Source of the DNA: Actinoplanes sp. NBC_00393
GTDB taxonomy: Bacteria > Actinomycetota > Actinomycetes > Mycobacteriales > Micromonosporaceae
Assembly (NCBI RefSeq): GCF_036053395.1
Contig: NZ_CP107942.1
Span: 6,962,501-7,026,500 of the forward strand
Reading direction: 5' to 3'
DNA: 64,000 nucleotides
Below, piece after piece: positions 55,816-64,000 of the stretch (its first letter is position 1; every line of letters starts with the position of its first letter). The notes under the pieces were generated by a model. The model ran no database searches and had not been told where the DNA came from. It saw only the letters and a program-made list of their open reading frames with translations. The position numbers and the translations under genes are program-made.

Positions 55816-56694
55816 GGCGAGGACGATCTCGGCGCGGGCCTTGCCACCCCGCTCGCTGACGATCGCGAGGACCTCGCCGGACTGGTCGAACACCGCGTAC
55901 GGACCCTCGATGCCGACCGGCTCCAGCGGACCGCCGTGGCGGAGCACCCGGGTCTCCTCGTCCGTGGCCGTACGCTGCGGGAACGACCGCCGGGCCGCCT
56001 CGGCGAGGGAGAGGCCGACCACGTCGGGGGCGCGCTCCTCCAACTCGGGCAGGGTGGCCGCGGCGTCGAGGGCCATGTCCCCGACGGCGGTCCGGCGCAA
56101 CGCCGTCAGGTGACCGCCGACGCCCAGGGCGGCGCCCAGGTCGCGGGCGATCGCCCGGATGTACGTGCCGGACGAGCAGGTCACGTCGATGTCGACGTCG
56201 ATCACGTCGGCGCCTTCGGGTCTCCGGATGTCCAGCACGTCGAGCCGGTACACCGTGATCCGCCGGGCCGGGATCTCGACCGTCTCGCCCTCGCGTACCC
56301 GTTTGTAGGCCCGTTCGCCGTTGATCTTGATGGCACTCACCGCGCTGGGCACCTGGTCGATCTCACCGACCTGCGCCGCCAGCCCGGCCCGGATCGCCTC
56401 GTCGCTCACCGCGCCGGCCGGGACGCTCGCGGTGACATCGCCCTCGGCATCGTCCGTGACGGTCGTCTGCCCGAGCCGGATCGTCCCCGCATAGCTCTTC
56501 CGCGAACCGATCACATAGGTCAACAGCCGGGTGGCCCGGTTCACCCCGATGATCAGGACACCGGTGGCCATCGGATCCAGCGTGCCACCGTGCCCCACCC
56601 GGCGGGTCTTCGCCAGCCGCCGGATCCGGGCCACGACATCGTGCGACGTCATCCCGGCCGGCTTGTCCACCACGATCAGTCCATCCGTGTTCAC
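55807..56694 (-). CDS. truB: tRNA pseudouridine-55 synthase TruB
   Basis: The 295-residue enzyme converts U55 to pseudouridine in the T-loop of tRNAs. It has GLIVVDKPAGMTSHDVVARIR at the start, then the catalytic VGHGGTLDPMATGVL with Asp40, the SYAGTIRLGQTT segment, and the actinobacterial C-terminal extension. Start: ATG at 56694. It is convergent with the receiver gene and lies upstream of a MATE transporter gene by about 100 bp, a gap that holds a palindromic repeat. Confidence 0.96.
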   Translation of the reverse strand: MNTDGLIVVDKPAGMTSHDVVARIRRLAKTRRVGHGGTLDPMATGVLIIGVNRATRLLTYVIGSRKSYAGTIRLGQTTVTDDAEGDVTASVPAGAVSDEAIRAGLAAQVGEIDQVPSAVSAIKINGERAYKRVREGETVEIPARRITVYRLDVLDIRRPEGADVIDVDIDVTCSSGTYIRAIARDLGAALGVGGHLTALRRTAVGDMALDAAATLPELEERAPDVVGLSLAEAARRSFPQRTATDEETRVLRHGGPLEPVGIEGPYAVFDQSGEVLAIVSERGGKARAEIVLAPA

Positions 56695-56716
56695 CCGCCC
56701 ACCCTATTTCCGCCGT

Positions 56717-56796
56717 CCCACTCACCCTTCCGCGGCTGGCCCTCACGGCTGTTTGCGGGGCCGGGAAGCAGCCCTCAGCGCCAGCCGCAGAGTGGG
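56717..56796. repeat. Palindromic repeat, relative of the 44.2 kb element
   Basis: A core 57-bp imperfect palindrome (56732-56788) has perfect 9-bp outer arms GCGGCTGGC/GCCAGCCGC and inner arms ACGGCTGTTT/AAGCAGCCC. A second arm pair, CCCACTC and GAGTGGG, encloses it. The core aligns clearly with the middle module at 44287-44343 (shared GCTGGCCCT, ACGG, GTTTGCGGG, CAGCCCT, GCCAGCCG). Part of its left arm also occurs within the 41-bp array near 1652-1670. It fills the gap between truB and the MATE gene and may end transcription. Confidence 0.75.
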
Positions 56797-58128
56797 TCAG
56801 CGGGTGGCGCCCGTTATCGCCCAGCGCGGGGACCGCCACCGCCAGACCAGGGTGGCGAAGCGGATCAACGTGAACAGCCCCAGCCCGGCCCAGACCCCGC
56901 CGAGGCCGAGGTCGAGGGCGTAGGCCAGCCAGATGGCCGGAAGGAAGCCGACCAGTGCCGAGATCAGCGTGATGGTCCGCAGGAACGCCACGTCCCCAGC
57001 GCCGATCAGCACGCCGTCGAGCGCATAGACGACCCCGGCGAACGGCAGCAGCGCCACGAACCAGGGCCAGACCACCGCGGCCTGGGCGTGCACCGCCGGG
57101 TCGGAGGTGAACCAGGTGGGGACCGCCGAGGCGCCGGCCAGGGCGAGCGCCGCGAAGAGGGTGGCGGCCACCCCACCGGCCAGGGTGACCCGGCGAGCCA
57201 CGTCGCGGGCTTCGTCAGCATCGCCCGCACCCAGAGCAGCGCCGACCAGCGATTGGGCCGCGATCGCCACCGCGTCGAGGGCCAGAGCGGCGAAGAACCA
57301 CAGCTGCAGCGCGATCTGGTGCGCACCCACCTCAGCGACGCCGAAGCGGGACGCCACCGCGGTCGCGGAGAGGAAGCAGGCCTGGAAGGCAGCGCCGCGG
57401 ATCAGCAGGTCGCGACCGAGGACCACCTGGCGGACGATGATCGACGGGACCGGGCGCAGGGCTCGGGCCTCGCGGATCAGGGCCAGGAGGAACAGGCCGC
57501 CGCCGACGGTCTGCGCGACGACGTTGGCGATGGCGGAGCCGGTCAGGCCGAGCCCGAGCGGGTAGACCAGGATCGGGCAGAGGATCGCGGAGAGCACGTT
57601 CGCCCCGAGGACGATGTAGAGCGGGCGCCGGGTGTCCTGGACACCCCGCATCCAGCCGTTGCCGGCGGCGGCGAGCAGCAGCCCGGGCGCACCGAGGGCG
57701 GCGATCCGCAGCCATCCCGCGGCGGCCTCGGCGGTCTCCGGGTTGCCGGCCAGCAGACGGGCGAGCGGCTCGGCGCCGAACAGGCCGAGGAAGGCGAGGA
57801 GCACACCGACTCCGAGCGCCAGCCAGGAGGCCTGGACGCCTTCGGCGACGGCGGCCGGGCGGTCACCGGCGCCGAAGCGGCGGGCGGCGCGGCCGGTCGT
57901 TCCGTACGCCATGAGCGTGCCGAACCACACCGCGACCGACATGACGGTGCCACCGATGGCGATCGCCGCGAGCTCGACCCGGCCGAGGTGGCCGACGACT
58001 GCGGTGTCCACCAGGACGTAGAGCGGCTCAGCGGCCAGGACCACGAGCGCGGGCAGGGCCAGGCCGGCGATCCGGCGGGCCGTGGCGGTGCGCTGCGGTA
58101 CGGCGTACGCGTCGGCAGGCGGGCTCAT
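56797..58128 (-). CDS. MATE-family efflux transporter (DinF-like)
   Basis: The 443-residue protein has twelve membrane helices in two repeats. MATE segments include LALPALVVLAAEPLYVLVDTAVVGHLGRVELAAIAIG at the start and FGVAEVGAHQIALQLWFFAALALDAVAIAAQSLVGAALGAGD in the middle, typical of the DinF branch. It probably exports drugs or oxidised metabolites using an ion gradient; the substrate is unknown. The start is the ATG at 58128. It lies between truB and nrnA, where actinobacterial genomes commonly carry a MATE gene. Confidence 0.93.
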   Translation of the reverse strand: MSPPADAYAVPQRTATARRIAGLALPALVVLAAEPLYVLVDTAVVGHLGRVELAAIAIGGTVMSVAVWFGTLMAYGTTGRAARRFGAGDRPAAVAEGVQASWLALGVGVLLAFLGLFGAEPLARLLAGNPETAEAAAGWLRIAALGAPGLLLAAAGNGWMRGVQDTRRPLYIVLGANVLSAILCPILVYPLGLGLTGSAIANVVAQTVGGGLFLLALIREARALRPVPSIIVRQVVLGRDLLIRGAAFQACFLSATAVASRFGVAEVGAHQIALQLWFFAALALDAVAIAAQSLVGAALGAGDADEARDVARRVTLAGGVAATLFAALALAGASAVPTWFTSDPAVHAQAAVVWPWFVALLPFAGVVYALDGVLIGAGDVAFLRTITLISALVGFLPAIWLAYALDLGLGGVWAGLGLFTLIRFATLVWRWRSPRWAITGATR

Positions 58129-58186
58129 GGTGTCCCATGATGCCCGCCCAGCCGTAAGGGCCGCAAACGCGACCCGTCACTTACAT

Positions 58187-58276
58187 CTACTGACGCGTGT
58201 CCAGCGAGGTCTGCAGGGCGCGGCGCGCCTGCTCGCGGGCCTCGTCGGTGGGCTGGGGCTTCGGCTTGGCAGCCAT
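58187..58276 (-). CDS. Possible 29-residue small protein
   Basis: An ATG at 58276 opens a 29-codon frame, MAAKPKPQPTDEAREQARRA then a short helical tail ending SLDTRQ. GGAAGGAAT lies about 10 bp upstream as a fair ribosome site. The product would be a basic Pro/Lys segment plus an amphipathic helix. I know no family. It is co-directional with the MATE gene, 58 bp upstream of its start. Confidence 0.4.
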   Translation of the reverse strand: MAAKPKPQPTDEAREQARRALQTSLDTRQ

Positions 58277-58522
58277 GAGAGGTATTCCTTCCACGGTGGG
58301 ATGGGCGCAGGGCGCCCTGGAGTGGTCGAGCGGGGCGTCACCAGCCGATCCGGGATCGCCGGATCTCGGGCTGCGGTGACGCGGCCCGGGTCGGTGGACC
58401 CGGGTGGCTCGAGGTTTCGCGGAAGGCGGTGGTGGCGGCCGCGCAAAACCAAATCACCGTTCAGGACCCAAACTAACGTTCACTCATGGCTTCGGAACGC
58501 GGATCCCGGTATCCGGGACAAC
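58277..58522. other. Gene-free spacer upstream of the small ORF
   Basis: About 245 bp without a credible gene. It contains AT-richer sequence near 58448-58490 (AAACCAAATCACC, ACTAACGTTCACTCATGG), a plausible promoter area, but I could not fix -35/-10 elements. Confidence 0.4.
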
Positions 58523-58560
58523 GAAAATGGGAGCCACCCGTTCGGGTGACCCCCATTTTC
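58523..58560. terminator. Terminator of the nrnA operon
   Basis: GAAAATGGG pairs with CCCATTTTC, and an inner CACCCG/CGGGTG stem closes a tiny TT loop. It starts 16 bp beyond the nrnA stop. A and T runs at both ends of the stem make it the most classical intrinsic terminator in the window. Confidence 0.88.
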
Positions 58561-58575
58561 CTGCGTAAACGCGGT

Positions 58576-59592
58576 TCAGTTCAGGTATTCGTCAAGTAGG
58601 CGACGAACGGTGTCAACCACCTCGTGGGCCTCCCCGTGGCCGGTGAAGCCGGCCGCCAGCCGATGCCCGCCGCCGCCCTGCGCCACCGCCACGCCACTCA
58701 CGTCCACGGCGCCCTTGCTGCGCAGCGACACCGACCACTCGCCGGCGGCGACCTGTTTCACCACCACCGACACGTCCGCCTCGGCGACCGAGCGGACCGG
58801 GTCGATCAGGCTGTCCAACACGTACGGCGGCTGCTCGTGCCGATCCAGATCGGCCAGCGTGGCATAGGTCCAGACCATGCCCCGCCCGCCGGCCGCGCCG
58901 GGTTCCAGCACCGCCCGGCCGAGCACCTCGCCGGTCAGCTTCATCGCCCCGAACGGACGGCTGTCGAAGATGCGCCGGGAGATCTCCCCGGGCCGGATGC
59001 CGGTGGCGATCAGGCGGGCCGCCAGCTCGTGCACCGCAACCGTCGTCATGTCGAACTTGAACGAGCCGGTGTCGGTCGCGAGTGCCACGTACAGACATTC
59101 GGCGATCTCCCGGTCCAGCGGGACGCCGAGCCGGGCAAGCAGCTGCTCGGCCACCACCGAGGTGGCGGCCGCCCGCGGATCGACCAGCCGGACGTCGCCG
59201 AAGCCGGTGTTCGAGGCGTGGTGGTCCAGCACGATGCTGCAGGGCGCGGCCTCGAGCCGGCCGGCGAGCGCGCCGAGGCGCGACTCGCTCGCCACGTCGA
59301 AGACCAGGACCAGGCGAGGGTCACCGAAGGCGTCCGGCTCCGGCACCAACAGATCAGAACCGGGCAATGCGGCGTACGGGTCCGGCACGCTGAAATCGCC
59401 GGGAAAGGTGGCCCGCAGCCGGGTGAAGCCGAGGCGCCGCAGACCGAGACCGAAGCCCAGCATGCTGCCGAGGGCGTCCCCGTCCGGGTTGACGTGGCAG
59501 ATCAGCTGCACCTCGTCGTCCACGCCGACCGAACGGACCGCCGCGACGGCGGCGGCCCACTGTTCGGCCGAGGGTTCGGAGGGCAGACTCAC
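58576..59592 (-). CDS. nrnA: DHH-family nanoRNase/pAp phosphatase
   Basis: The 338-residue DHH/DHHA1 phosphoesterase degrades short oligoribonucleotides and 3',5'-bisphosphate nucleotides in characterised NrnA proteins. Motifs: LICHVNPDGDALGSMLG (about 30-46), VLVFDVASESRLG, the DHH box in SIVLDHHASNTGFGD, ATDTGSFKFD, and the DHHA1 GGGGHRLAAGFTGHG near the C-terminus. The GTG start overlaps the rbfA stop by four bases (GTGA), so rbfA and nrnA are coupled. A strong terminator follows. Confidence 0.94.
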   Translation of the reverse strand: MSLPSEPSAEQWAAAVAAVRSVGVDDEVQLICHVNPDGDALGSMLGFGLGLRRLGFTRLRATFPGDFSVPDPYAALPGSDLLVPEPDAFGDPRLVLVFDVASESRLGALAGRLEAAPCSIVLDHHASNTGFGDVRLVDPRAAATSVVAEQLLARLGVPLDREIAECLYVALATDTGSFKFDMTTVAVHELAARLIATGIRPGEISRRIFDSRPFGAMKLTGEVLGRAVLEPGAAGGRGMVWTYATLADLDRHEQPPYVLDSLIDPVRSVAEADVSVVVKQVAAGEWSVSLRSKGAVDVSGVAVAQGGGGHRLAAGFTGHGEAHEVVDTVRRLLDEYLN

Positions 59593-60050
59593 CCCTGATC
59601 CTCGCCGGCACCGACCCGTTCGGAATCGTCCTCGTCGTCCTCGATCTTGTACGGGTCCGGATCGCCGGCGTACTTCTTGCCGGCGGCCAGCCGCTGCACC
59701 TCCTGGTCCTTCAGCCGTGCCTGGGTCAGCAGATCGTCGATCTCCTTGACGTTCTCCAGCACGTTGTCCAGCACGAACGTCAGACTCGGCGAGTGCCGCA
59801 GGCCGAGCGCGTGCCCGACCCGGCTGCGCAGCATCCCCTTCGCACTCTCCAGGGCCGCCGCCGTCGAGGACTGCTCGGTCACGTCGCCGAGAACCGTGTA
59901 GAAGACGGTCGCCTCACGCAGATCGCCGGTGATCCGGGCATCCGTGATCGTCACCATGCCGAGGCGCGGGTCCTTGATCTCCCGCACCAGCGAAGCCACC
60001 AGTTCACGGATGCGCTCCGCGTGCCGCCGTGTCTTGGCCGGATCCGACAT
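59589..60050 (-). CDS. rbfA: Ribosome-binding factor A
   Basis: The 153-residue RbfA assists late 30S subunit maturation. Recognisable segments are the N-terminal helix (RHAERIRELVASLVREIKDPRLGMVTITDARITGDLREATVFYTVLGD), GMLRSRVGHALGLRHSPSLTFVLDNVLENVKEIDDLL, and a non-conserved acidic tail (DDEDDSERVGAGEDQG). Start: ATG at 60050. It belongs to the infB-...-rbfA-nrnA series. Confidence 0.95.
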   Translation of the reverse strand: MSDPAKTRRHAERIRELVASLVREIKDPRLGMVTITDARITGDLREATVFYTVLGDVTEQSSTAAALESAKGMLRSRVGHALGLRHSPSLTFVLDNVLENVKEIDDLLTQARLKDQEVQRLAAGKKYAGDPDPYKIEDDEDDSERVGAGEDQG

Positions 60051-60122
60051 CTAGCCCACCTCCGACTGTCGTTCCCGCGGGTCAGCACCGCCCCCGCCTC
60101 TAACTGCTGAAGCGTACCCATC

Positions 60123-60416
60123 TCAGTCTTCGTCGCCGTACAGCCGTCGCTTGACCGAGAGCAACTCGATCTCGGGGCGGCCGGCCACCTGGTTCTCGCA
60201 GGTGTCGACGACGGCCCGGGCCTGGGCCGGGTCGCCCGCCACGACGGCTACCCCGATCTGGGCCCGTCCATGCAGGTCGTGAAAGCCCACCTCGGCGGCG
60301 CTGACCTCGTACTTCTTCAGCATCGCGAGGATCGGGCGGACATAGGAACGCTTCTGCTTCAGCGAGCGGGAGTCACCGGGCAGGAGCAGGTCGAAGACTG
60401 CGGTCTCGGTATACAT
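60123..60416 (-). CDS. DUF503 family protein
   Basis: The 97-residue protein has the YlxP/DUF503 pattern: LLLPGDSRSLKQKRSYVRPILAMLKKYEVSAAEVGFHDLHGRAQIGVAVVAGD. Members are small ferredoxin-like-fold proteins of unknown function that sit between infB and rbfA in many bacteria, as here. Start: ATG at 60416; it is 72 bp upstream of rbfA. Confidence 0.93.
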   Translation of the reverse strand: MYTETAVFDLLLPGDSRSLKQKRSYVRPILAMLKKYEVSAAEVGFHDLHGRAQIGVAVVAGDPAQARAVVDTCENQVAGRPEIELLSVKRRLYGDED

Positions 60417-60449
60417 CAGCGAGCAGGGTACGCCCGACGGGCACCGGGA

Positions 60450-61475
60450 TCAGCCCGATTTCCGGGCCACCACGACGTCGCGCTCGATGCCCTGGTCCAC
60501 CCGGTGCTCCAGCGGCAGGTGCTCGACCAGGGTCAGCCCGCCGGCCAGCAGGATGTCCTCGGCCAGCTCCCGCTTGGCGACCTTGGTGTTCCAGGAGAGG
60601 CCGATCGCGCCGCCGGGGCGCAGCAGCGGCAGCCACTGCGGCACCGCACGCTCCAGCAGGTCGAGCGGGCGCCGGGAGATGTTCCCACCGTCGTCGTAGC
60701 TGCCGTGCGCCACGCCGTACGGCAGGTCGGCGACCAGCACGTCGGCGCACCCGCCGCGGATCAGGCCGTCGAGCTGGGTGGTGTCGGCGTGCAGCACGGT
60801 GATCTTCTGCACCGCCCCGGCCTTGTGGTCGTCCTTGCTGGGCGCGAGCGTCACCTCCATGCGCCGGGCTGCCCGGCGTCCCTGCCGGCGCATCGGGACC
60901 AGCTCGGCGGTGTGCTTGAGCCGCTTGCGCTTCAGCCAGGTCTGCAGGAACAGCTTGTACGCCTCGACGTCCTTGCCGTCGATCTCCACGCCGATGCCGT
61001 CGTAGCCGTACATCAGGGCCTGGTTGAGCGTGGTCCCGCGGCCGCACAGCGGGTCGAGGACGGTGAGGTGGCCGTCCAGCATCCGTTCGGCCGACGCGGA
61101 GGCGAGCAGCGTGAGGTTGAGCACCAGCTTGGTGAACTGCTCGTTGGTCTTGCCGGCGTACTTCGGGATGGTGATCAAGTCGCTGTCGTACCGGGCCAGC
61201 GGGGTGAGCGTGAGCGGCCGCAGCAGGTCGGCGTCGAGGAGCTCGAAGAGGGCGTAGGCGGACGACAGGTTCGACAGGTAGGCGATGTCGCGTGGGTTCA
61301 GGTCGGCGCTGAACGTGAGGTACTCCACGCCGCCGATCGCGGTCACCTCGATCTCGGTGGGCTCCGCGGAGAGCACCGGACCGAAGGCAGCGAGCTCCGC
61401 CTGGGACATCCGGGACGCCTGGTCGGCGTAGACACGGTTGGCGGACGGAGCGAGCAGCATGGCGTACCTGGACAT
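60450..61475 (-). CDS. TRM11-like SAM-dependent RNA methyltransferase
   Basis: The 341-residue protein starts at the ATG at 61475 (MSRYAMLLAPSANRVYADQASRM). The C-terminal Rossmann methyltransferase has VLDPLCGRGTTLNQALMYGYDGIGVEID as the SAM-binding motif and VADLPYGVAHG as the catalytic (D/N)PPY-type motif, here DLPY. The N-terminal part lacks an obvious THUMP domain. The target is probably a tRNA or rRNA guanine (inference). It is inserted between infB and DUF503 in the same direction; the frame also runs upstream into infB but without homology. Confidence 0.86.
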   Translation of the reverse strand: MSRYAMLLAPSANRVYADQASRMSQAELAAFGPVLSAEPTEIEVTAIGGVEYLTFSADLNPRDIAYLSNLSSAYALFELLDADLLRPLTLTPLARYDSDLITIPKYAGKTNEQFTKLVLNLTLLASASAERMLDGHLTVLDPLCGRGTTLNQALMYGYDGIGVEIDGKDVEAYKLFLQTWLKRKRLKHTAELVPMRRQGRRAARRMEVTLAPSKDDHKAGAVQKITVLHADTTQLDGLIRGGCADVLVADLPYGVAHGSYDDGGNISRRPLDLLERAVPQWLPLLRPGGAIGLSWNTKVAKRELAEDILLAGGLTLVEHLPLEHRVDQGIERDVVVARKSG

Positions 61476-61540
61476 CCCGCCATTCTGCCGAAACGGCCCC
61501 CGGCGCTTCCGCACCGGGGGCCGTCGGTCGAACCGGGGGC

Positions 61541-64000
61541 TTACGCCCGCGGCTTCTCGCGCATCTCGAAGGTCTCGATCACGTCGCCGATCTGCGGCGT
61601 GCCGAAGCCCTGGAGCGTCAGACCACACTCGAAGCCCTCGCGGACCTCGGTGGCGTCGTCCTTGAACCGCTTGAGCGAGCTGATCGTGACGTTGTCCGCC
61701 ACCACGGTGCCCTCCCGAAGGATGCGCGCCTTGGCGTTGCGGCGGATGAGACCCGACCGGACGATACAACCGGCGATGAGACCGATCTTGGACGAGCGGA
61801 AGACCTCGCGGATCTCCGCGGTGCCCAGCTCGACCTCTTCGTACTCCGGCTTGAGCAGGCCCTTCAGAGCCGCCTCGATCTCCTCGATGGCCTGGTAGAT
61901 CACGCTGTAGTAGCGGATCTCCACGCCGGCGCGGTCGGCCATCTCCTTGACCTTGTTCGAGGCCCGGACATTGAAGCCGATGATCGTCGCGGTCTGCTCC
62001 GACGAGGCCGACGCCAGGTTGACGTCGCTCTCGGTGATCGCACCGACGCCGCGGTGGATGACCTTGAGCTGGATCTCGTCCGGAATCTCGATCTTGAACA
62101 GCGCGTCCTCGAGCGCCTCGACCGAACCCGAGCTGTCACCCTTGATGACCAGCGTGAGGGAGGTCTTCTCGCCCTCCTTGAGCTGGGCCATGAGCGTCTC
62201 GAGCGTGGCCTTGGTCCCCGAGTTGGCGAAGGCGGCCGCACGACGGCGGGCCTGCCGCTGCTCAGCGATCTGCCGGACCGTGCGGTCGTCCTCAGCAGCG
62301 AGGAACGTGTCGCCGGCGCTCGGCACCGAGGTCAGACCCAGGACCAGGACCGGACGTGCCGGACCGGCCTCGGCGACCTGCTTGCCGTTCTCGTCGAGCA
62401 TGGCGCGGACGCGGCCGTGCGCGCCGCCCGCCACGATCGAGTCGCCGGCCCGCAGCGTGCCCTTCTGCACCAGGACGGTGGCCACGGCGCCGCGACCCTT
62501 GTCCAGGTGCGCCTCGACCGCGACACCCTGAGCGGGGCCGTCGATCGGAGCGGTCAGCTCCAGAGCCGCGTCGGCGGTCAGCAGGACGGCCTCGAGCAGG
62601 TTGTCGATGCCGATACCCGGCTTGGCGGCCACGTCGACGAACATCGTGTCGCCCTGGTAGTCCTCGGCGAGCAGGCCGTAGTCGGCGAGCTGCTGACGGA
62701 CCTTCTCCGGGTTGGCGTCCGGCTTGTCCACCTTGTTGACCGCCACGACGATCGGCACCTCAGCGGCCTTGGCGTGGTTCAACGCCTCGACCGTCTGCGG
62801 CATCACGCCGTCGTCCGCCGCCACCACGAGGATGACGATGTCGGTCACCTGGGCACCACGGGCACGCATGGCGGTGAACGCCTCGTGACCCGGGGTGTCG
62901 ATGAAGGTGATCGCGCGGTCCTCGCCCTGGTGCGGCACGACGACCTGGTAGGCGCCGATGTGCTGGGTGATGCCACCCGCCTCGCCGGCGACCACGTTGG
63001 TCTTGCGGATCGCGTCGAGCAGCTTCGTCTTACCGTGGTCGACGTGACCCATGACGGTCACCACCGGCGGCCGGGTGACCAGCCGGTCCTCCGCCACCTC
63101 GGCGTCGAGGTCGATGTTGAACTGCGCGAGCAGCTCACGGTCCTCGTCCTCGGGGCTGACGATCTTCACGTCGAAGCCGAGGTGCTCACCGAGCAGCAGC
63201 AGCGTGTCGTCGGAGACGGACTGCGTCGCCGTGACCATCTCACCCAGGTTGAACATCTCCTGGACGAGCGAGCCCGGGTTGGCGTTGATCTTGTCGGCGA
63301 AGTCGGAGAGCGACGCGCCGCGGGAGAGCCGGATCTCCTGGCCGTTACCGCGGGGAGCGCCAGAGCTCATCTGCGGAGCGGACAGGTTGTCGAACTCTTG
63401 ACGCCGCTGCTTCTTCGACTTGCGGCCACGCGTCGGCCGGCCGCCGGGACGCCCGAAGGCACCCGCCGCACCGCCGCCGCGACCGCGGCCACCGGCACCA
63501 CCCGGACGACCCGGGGCGCCGGCACCGACCGGACCGCCACCGCCGCCACCGGGACGGAAGCCACCGCCGCCGCCACCGCCGCCACCGGGACGGAAGCCAC
63601 CGCCGCCGCCACCGCCGCCACCGGGACGGAAGCCGCCACCGCCACCGCCGCCGCCACCGGGGCCGCCGCGGTAACCGCCGCCGCCACCACCGGGACCGCC
63701 ACGACCGCCGCCGGGACCGCCGGGACGACCGGTGCCGGCACCGGGACCGCCGGGACGACCCGGACGCTGCGCCGGCATCGACGCGGGACTGGGCCGCGGC
63801 GGCATCGAGGCAGGGCTGGGCCGCGGCGGCATGCCGGGCTGGTTCGGACGCGGCATCGAGGACGGCGAGGGCCGCGCAGCGGCACCGCCGGAGACACCGA
63901 ACGGGTTGTTACCCGGACCACGGGCGGGCGGGCGCGGAGCACCGCCGGCCGGGCCGGGACGCGGGCCACCGGGAGCACCCGGGCCGGCACCGCGACCCGC
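61541..64000 (-). CDS. infB: Translation initiation factor IF-2 (5' end beyond window)
   Basis: 819 residues are visible and the frame is open through base 64000, so the start lies outside. The N-terminal visible part is Gly/Pro/Arg-rich, with a tandem repeat of [12 protein letters not shown] blocks (about 63540-63660) and a [10 protein letters not shown] segment, usual for actinobacterial IF-2. Then come the IF2-N domain and the G domain: [31 protein letters not shown] and [12 protein letters not shown], followed by domains II-IV ending [25 protein letters not shown]. It delivers initiator tRNA to the 30S subunit. Confidence 0.97.
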   Translation of the reverse strand, partial: AGRGAGPGAPGGPRPGPAGGAPRPPARGPGNNPFGVSGGAAARPSPSSMPRPNQPGMPPRPSPASMPPRPSPASMPAQRPGRPGGPGAGTGRPGGPGGGRGGPGGGGGGYRGGPGGGGGGGGGFRPGGGGGGGGGFRPGGGGGGGGGFRPGGGGGGPVGAGAPGRPGGAGGRGRGGGAAGAFGRPGGRPTRGRKSKKQRRQEFDNLSAPQMSSGAPRGNGQEIRLSRGASLSDFADKINANPGSLVQEMFNLGEMVTATQSVSDDTLLLLGEHLGFDVKIVSPEDEDRELLAQFNIDLDAEVAEDRLVTRPPVVTVMGHVDHGKTKLLDAIRKTNVVAGEAGGITQHIGAYQVVVPHQGEDRAITFIDTPGHEAFTAMRARGAQVTDIVILVVAADDGVMPQTVEALNHAKAAEVPIVVAVNKVDKPDANPEKVRQQLADYGLLAEDYQGDTMFVDVAAKPGIGIDNLLEAVLLTADAALELTAPIDGPAQGVAVEAHLDKGRGAVATVLVQKGTLRAGDSIVAGGAHGRVRAMLDENGKQVAEAGPARPVLVLGLTSVPSAGDTFLAAEDDRTVRQIAEQRQARRRAAAFANSGTKATLETLMAQLKEGEKTSLTLVIKGDSSGSVEALEDALFKIEIPDEIQLKVIHRGVGAITESDVNLASASSEQTATIIGFNVRASNKVKEMADRAGVEIRYYSVIYQAIEEIEAALKGLLKPEYEEVELGTAEIREVFRSSKIGLIAGCIVRSGLIRRNAKARILREGTVVADNVTISSLKRFKDDATEVREGFECGLTLQGFGTPQIGDVIETFEMREKPRA
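63540..63665. repeat. In-frame Gly-rich tandem repeat inside infB
   Basis: Three units of about 45 and 42 bp each encode a poly-Gly run followed by FRPGGG. The period is a multiple of 3, so the frame is kept. This is part of the disordered N-terminal region of IF-2, where length varies naturally between species. Confidence 0.8.

Noticed and set aside
55273..58140. 955-codon plus-strand frame
   Set aside because: It overlaps the receiver gene out of frame and is antisense to truB and the MATE gene, both clearly real.

Overview
The window is a 64 kb piece of a high-GC actinobacterial chromosome. GC-rich codons, frequent GTG starts, many 1 to 4 bp gene overlaps, an F420-dependent oxidoreductase, a Lhr helicase and a ClgR-PspA-PspM cassette all point that way. 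Gene content and order suggest Micromonosporaceae, probably Actinoplanes-like (inference). The backbone is the conserved core block that in mycobacteria carries recA-recX, clgR-pspA-pspM, pgsA, ftsK, rnj-dapA, dapB, pepR, pnp-rpsO, ribF, truB and nrnA-rbfA-infB. Here nearly all of that block lies on the minus strand, with plus-strand accessory genes between the core modules. I found no rRNA, tRNA, CRISPR array or prophage.

Layout. 0-6.3 kb: rny (runs off the left edge), a 2.4 kb gene-free stretch with two different tandem-repeat arrays, then recX-recA-DUF3046-udgX reading leftward. 6.3-9.6 kb: a MocR regulator divergent from a flavin-oxidase/GNAT fusion and a LysE-type exporter. 9.7-24.4 kb: a membrane Ser/Thr kinase, the Lhr helicase, an LLM oxidoreductase, a SAM hydrolase, a hemerythrin-GNAT pair, a large BTAD/ATPase regulator and the DNA glycosylase Nei2. 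Two more repeat arrays lie in this part. 24.4-29.1 kb: a surface operon (WXG-like protein, DUF1023 hydrolase, lipoprotein), then the envelope-stress genes pspM, pspA and clgR. 29.3-35.6 kb: pncC, pgsA, rimO, a plus-strand regulator/DUF3291 pair, and ftsK. 35.6-42.2 kb: YbjN, a secreted S1 protease, rnj, dapA, DUF2752 and a YcaQ-like glycosylase. 42.3-45.8 kb: a GNAT/DCC pair, a broken IS630 element abutting a MITE-like palindromic element, and a membrane/secreted pair. 45.8-52.7 kb: dapB, PAP2, pepR, pnp, rpsO and ribF. 52.8-55.8 kb: a hybrid histidine kinase with a partner receiver. 55.8-64 kb: truB, a MATE pump, nrnA, rbfA, DUF503, a TRM11-like methylase and infB (runs off the right edge).

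Function. The core carries RNA turnover (RNase Y, RNase J, PNPase, NrnA), ribosome assembly and translation (RimO, RpsO, RbfA, TruB, IF-2), lysine/cell-wall supply (DapA, DapB), chromosome segregation (FtsK) and DNA repair (RecA, RecX, UdgX, Lhr, Nei2, YcaQ-like). The least ordinary DNA is non-coding: four unrelated GC-rich minisatellite arrays in intergenic gaps, and a dispersed palindromic repeat family, one cluster of which has MITE-like ends beside the dead IS630 copy.
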